Below, in pieces: positions 7,901 through 10,071 of a stretch of DNA of 10,071 nucleotides. The stretch comes from Phoronis ovalis. Taxonomy: Eukaryota; Phoronida; Phoronidae. The stretch is from positions 1-10,071 of the forward strand of contig JAOXYB010068390.1 of NCBI GenBank assembly GCA_028565635.1, in the 5' to 3' direction. A program made the position numbers and the translations under genes. The notes beneath the pieces are model-generated. The model made no database searches. It had not been told where the DNA came from and saw only the letters and a program-made list of their open reading frames with translations. Each line of letters opens with the position of its first letter. The stretch's first letter is position 1.

Positions 7901-9309
7901 TGTAGTAACTTATAATTATTTTCAGATCTACCTTGGAGCAATTTTTATTGAGCACCCCATAAAATTACAAAAGTTATGTATCATTTATTAATTACCTATG
8001 CATGACATTCAATACTTCAATAGCTAGCTGTTGATCCTTTCCAAGTCTGTTTCTACTCCATGGAATTTCTAACAGCGTGAAGATGGCTTTCAAGCACAAG
8101 TCGACCGTTTCTAGTGGTTGCATAGAATTGGGGCTACATAGAGCTTCGACACATACACCTACAGAAAAAAGCTCAAATTATTTTAATTTTAAATATAAAA
8201 GAATGTAACTGTTTTTTCTTCACAAGCAAATCAGTTATAGTGACACTGAAATCACATGAAGTGCTGTTCAAAGACAAATTTTCTGTCACTCAAACGTCAC
8301 ATGATTTTGTTTTAGAAGATACCTGCTGGTTGTGTATCCTCGATTTATCAAATTAGGGTGACATGTGCGTATGTTGAGTATACACTAAATTTATTTAAAT
8401 GAACTTCCACTTACCAAGGATGAGATGAAGTCTTTCTGGATTAATCTCATCAGATGCCATATTGGCAGGCGGGGCATTAGCAGGTTTGTCGTCTACATTA
8501 TTTGTTGATTCATCACCAGCTTCATTTAGCCATAATGTTATTGCATACATGCAAGGTGGCCATGTTGATTTATAATGGGGACGAGATGAATCCATGGTAT
8601 CATTTTTGTAGAAACTTCCACCTTCTTTTGGAAGCTGGCTATGCAATTCTGTTAAAAAAAAACTTAAGTTATTATAATAAGTAAAATTAGGTACCAAACT
8701 AAGCTTCATGCACGGACAAGCCAACAAAATGAAGTTCTGAAGACTCTGATAAGAATAGACTTTCAAAATATTCTGAGAGGCAATAACTTCTCATAACATC
8801 ACTAAATGCTTATATGACACAAAACACATAAATACTGTTTGCACTCATTCCAGATAAATACTCTTTTCCTTGCTGAAAAGTGTTTGTAGATAATAATCCA
8901 ATTTTTAGCTATGTATATTTTCTGTTACAAATTTAAGCATGCAAAAAGTTATTTTTGCTTGTCTGGTAGAAGTGAGTAGTTGTCAGTGCAATATGGCCTT
9001 TATTAACACTGGCTACAATATCAGACTATACTAGCAATCTAGAACTACATTGTAGGTAGTAATGAAAATTCCAGTAACCCTGAAACTGTGTCTGTGACAG
9101 ATGTTTTGCCACTTACCTGATGGTAATGAGAGCATAGCATGATCTTTTATGACTGACAGCCAGTACTGGCTAAGTGACGGCAATTCTGGTTTAACAAGAC
9201 TCAATAAGCTCTCTTTGCTGCCTTGGAAATCATTATAATCATCTTCATCGTTATCATTTTTCACATCTGTACTTGCATTCTTTTCTCGCTGCATGGCCTC
9301 AATGTACAC
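4611..9309 (-). CDS. HEATR5B: HEATR5 (HEATR5B-type) orthologue, C-terminal 642 residues in nine exons (5' partial)
   Basis: Exons in transcript order are 9309-9117, 8648-8415, 8158-7996, 7793-7681, 7005-6700, 6421-6197, 5945-5788, 5456-5243 and 4933-4611. They total 1,929 bases in one unbroken frame ending in TGA (4613-4611). Sequence similarity to vertebrate HEATR5A/B, as I know it, is clear along the whole length: PELPSLSQYWL, QLPKEGGSFY, ALWLN-like ITLWLN, LLEIPWSRNRLG, VMHRLMLTRE, PGKSIAYATLEVCLCVL, LSSLCSPKGSVHILPTVLF and LHDCALQKIMQIGPNYP. The repeated amphipathic helix pairs are HEAT-type, and acidic low-complexity linkers separate them. Human HEATR5B is about 2,070 residues, so this is the C-terminal third. 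Known role: HEATR5B (p200) binds aftiphilin and gamma-synergin and assists AP-1/clathrin recruitment at endosomes and the trans-Golgi; relatives are yeast Laa1 and worm SOAP-1. HEATR5A versus HEATR5B cannot be decided, because invertebrates usually carry one gene. Confidence 0.97.
4934..5242 (-). other. HEATR5 intron 8
   Basis: This 309-bp intron, between GTGAGTATATGC and TTCTTTACAG, has no other feature. An antisense open frame at 4947-5219 is AT-driven and resembles no known family. Confidence 0.75.
5243..5456 (-). CDS. HEATR5B: HEATR5 exon 8 of the nine visible
   Basis: The acceptor is AATTTACAG and the donor is GTCA|GTGAGT. It encodes residues 465-535: TRLKAVQTLNSVFQHP, a loop with TPYIHALAPPIIEYL, and a helix ending KVAEERV. 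This is HEAT-repeat material in line with vertebrate HEATR5. Confidence 0.96.
5457..5787 (-). other. HEATR5 intron 7
   Basis: This 331-bp AT-rich intron ends with TTGTAATTTACAG on the - strand. Nothing else is recognised in it. Confidence 0.75.
5788..5945 (-). CDS. HEATR5B: HEATR5 exon 7 of the nine visible
   Basis: The acceptor is TATTTCCAATAG and the donor is GCT|GTGAGT. It encodes residues 412-464, with LGLDDCVLLLTIAVFITTC and CIEIFQNCWTS as paired helices. Its frame is confirmed by the neighbours on both sides, because it carries no useful start of its own. Confidence 0.95.
6197..6421 (-). CDS. HEATR5B: HEATR5 exon 6 of the nine visible
   Basis: The acceptor is TTTTGTTTCCAG and the donor is CCAG|GTAATG. 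It is 225 bases with equal phase at both ends and encodes residues 337-411. Three helices are clear: GSVHILPTVLFLTTGVIREL, VASSLQALKLLCTHP and WQKLLQSALATVLDY, a HEAT repeat pair. Confidence 0.97.
6700..7005 (-). CDS. HEATR5B: HEATR5 exon 5 of the nine visible
   Basis: The acceptor is ATCTTTCTTTAG and the donor is AAAG|GTGATT. It encodes residues 235-336. A charged linker (DSDTEDKPANQESDDKK) opens the exon. PGKSIAYATLEVCLCVLTRR and the helix AAT...LSSLCSPK then match vertebrate HEATR5 strongly. Linker length varies between species, so the front of this exon is expected to diverge. Confidence 0.97.
7006..7680 (-). other. HEATR5 intron 4, the longest visible, with a G/C-run hairpin
   Basis: This intron is 675 bp. 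A T-rich stretch (7262-7331) is followed by GGGAGGG (7340-7346) and its complement CCCTCCC (7367-7373), then CCACCCC, so a hairpin could form. The junction residues are continuous across it, so no exon is missing. I see no open frame or target-site duplication that would identify a mobile element. Confidence 0.65.
7681..7793 (-). CDS. HEATR5B: HEATR5 exon 4 of the nine visible
   Basis: The acceptor is TTTTCTTGTAG and the donor is CCAG|GTAATA. It completes Arg197 and encodes residues 198-234: LMLTRENTDTRLVAIDVVKQ, then a charged helix and a NEANEP linker. The motif LMLTRE matches the vertebrate segment closely. Confidence 0.95.
7996..8158 (-). CDS. HEATR5B: HEATR5 exon 3 of the nine visible
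   Basis: The acceptor is TTTTCTGTAG and the donor is ATAG|GTAATT, a donor weak at +5/+6 but in phase. It encodes residues 143-197, VCVEALCSP through LLEIPWSRNRLG to LNVMHR, a typical HEAT pair of this family. Confidence 0.96.
8415..8648 (-). CDS. HEATR5B: HEATR5 exon 2 of the nine visible
   Basis: The acceptor is TTTTTTTTTAACAG and the donor is CTTG|GTAAGT. It encodes residues 65-143 and contains QLPKEGGSFYKNDTMDSSRP and the helix around ITLWLN, both strong HEATR5 matches. A Pro/Asn/Asp-rich linker (110-132, with DKPAN at 118-122) precedes ERLHLILG. Confidence 0.97.
8649..9116 (-). other. HEATR5 intron 1 of those visible
   Basis: This 468-bp AT-rich intron has a T-run polypyrimidine tract before the acceptor at 8649. 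No exon, RNA gene or repeat family is recognised. Confidence 0.75.
9117..9309 (-). CDS. HEATR5B: HEATR5 exon 1 of the nine visible
   Basis: The acceptor TTTTTTGATTCAG lies just right of 9309 and the donor is TCAG|GTAAGT at 9116. The exon starts in phase 0 with VYIEAMQRE and encodes residues 1-64. An Asp/Asn-rich acidic stretch spans residues ~15-27, then comes the diagnostic PELPSLSQYWL and a helix ending in LPS. The acidic stretch looks like a variable loop between HEAT repeats. Confidence 0.94.
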
Positions 9310-10071
9310 CTGAATCAAAAAAGAACAACATAATTTGAGATAGTTTCATAATAAAAGTAGCAGAACATTTCTGTTTCTAAATGATCTAGAGATTTTGTGA
9401 AAACAAACTTTCATGCAAGCTGGATAGTTATCTTTTTGTACTTTCTAGGTGTCTAAGAAGTAATGAGAAAACAATCGGGTGAGGAGACAACACGTTTTTT
9501 GCAAGATGGTATAGACATAGTAATATTTTGCTACCTATTGTTTTGTAAAGTCTCTCACTAACATTGGAACATAAAACACCAAATCCTTGATAAATCTAAA
9601 GGTGGTGTATTAGTAGTTACATAAAATGGCTACCCTCGATACACTTTAAAATATCAGTTGTACAAGCATTATCCACCAATAATGCAGTATTTTATGCAAA
9701 AAATAACCCTTGAAAGTGTGACAAACCAGGCAAATTTTACAGTAAGTTTTTTTAATAAAAGTTATAACTTGCGGCTGCATGAGAATGTTTAGCTCAGTCA
9801 ACGATCCTAGTATTCCACATGTCATAATCTAGAGACAATGAGTGTTGGATTATTAAATTGTCACTTTAAACAGTCATATAAGGGATATTTCTTCACACGT
9901 GCTGCTAAGGGTCGCCACTTTGGCAGAATTTTGCATAAACAACACTTCAAATTTAAATACTAGACATTCAGTGAGTTGTAAACAACTTCGAGAGTGTACT
10001 CCCAGCCAAGAATGCTGCCAGTTGGAGAGACTGGCCCTAGTGAAGTTTACAGCTGGTGAGAAGTAGATGCT
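9310..10071 (-). other. probable HEATR5 intron continuing past the right edge
   Basis: The acceptor just right of 9309 shows that transcription continues upstream, but I find no open segment with HEATR5-like residues ending in a phase-0 donor. The last ~180 bases (from about 9890) are less AT-rich than the rest and contain one CACGTG (9896-9901). I see no support for a promoter or another gene. Confidence 0.6.

Noticed and set aside
9545-9608. Minus-strand segment reading like a short hydrophobic peptide (KDLVFYVPMLVRDFTK)
   Set aside because: It could be a missed exon or a mobile-element relic. It ends in TAG within ~20 codons, does not resemble HEATR5, and the donor-like GTGAGA inside it does not give the required phase-0 end.
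1-10071. Defence system, CRISPR array, operon or other prokaryotic system
   Set aside because: The window is spliced animal DNA. There are no regularly spaced repeats, no adjacent compact ORFs and no ribosome-binding-site pattern.

Overview
This window is nuclear DNA from an animal. It is AT-rich, its coding sequence is split into short exons with GT-AG introns of about 200-680 bp, and both gene products are metazoan families. The genetic code is standard, and no bacterial, viral or organellar gene is visible. Single-copy-looking versions of both genes and the mid-sized AT-rich introns fit an invertebrate better than a vertebrate. I cannot name the phylum.

Two protein-coding genes face each other tail to tail. 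On the + strand, positions 226-2773 hold the last six coding exons (260 residues and a TGA stop) of a TTC23 orthologue, a tetratricopeptide-repeat protein of the ciliary EvC zone. On the - strand, positions 9309 down to 4611 hold the last nine coding exons (642 residues and a TGA stop) of a HEATR5 (HEATR5B-type) orthologue, a large HEAT-repeat protein of AP-1/clathrin trafficking. Both genes start outside the window. All 13 internal exon junctions keep the reading frame with canonical splice sites, so both look like intact working genes.

Layout: 1-225 is the intron or flank upstream of the first visible TTC23 exon and contains a 33-bp tandem repeat. 226-2773 is TTC23. 2774-4610 is the shared 3' region, with poly(A) signals for both strands, including a 12-bp palindrome that reads AATAAA on both strands. 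4611-9309 is HEATR5. 9310-10071 is probably HEATR5 intron, with no exon I can support.

The two genes are not known to work together. One concerns cilia and Hedgehog signalling and the other endosome/trans-Golgi sorting, so their adjacency is probably incidental. I found no convincing novel biological system. The points worth checking are modest: the arrangement of the shared 3' region, a conserved-looking HEATR5 C-terminal peptide, a repeated DKPAN motif in two HEATR5 linkers, and a tandem splice acceptor in TTC23.
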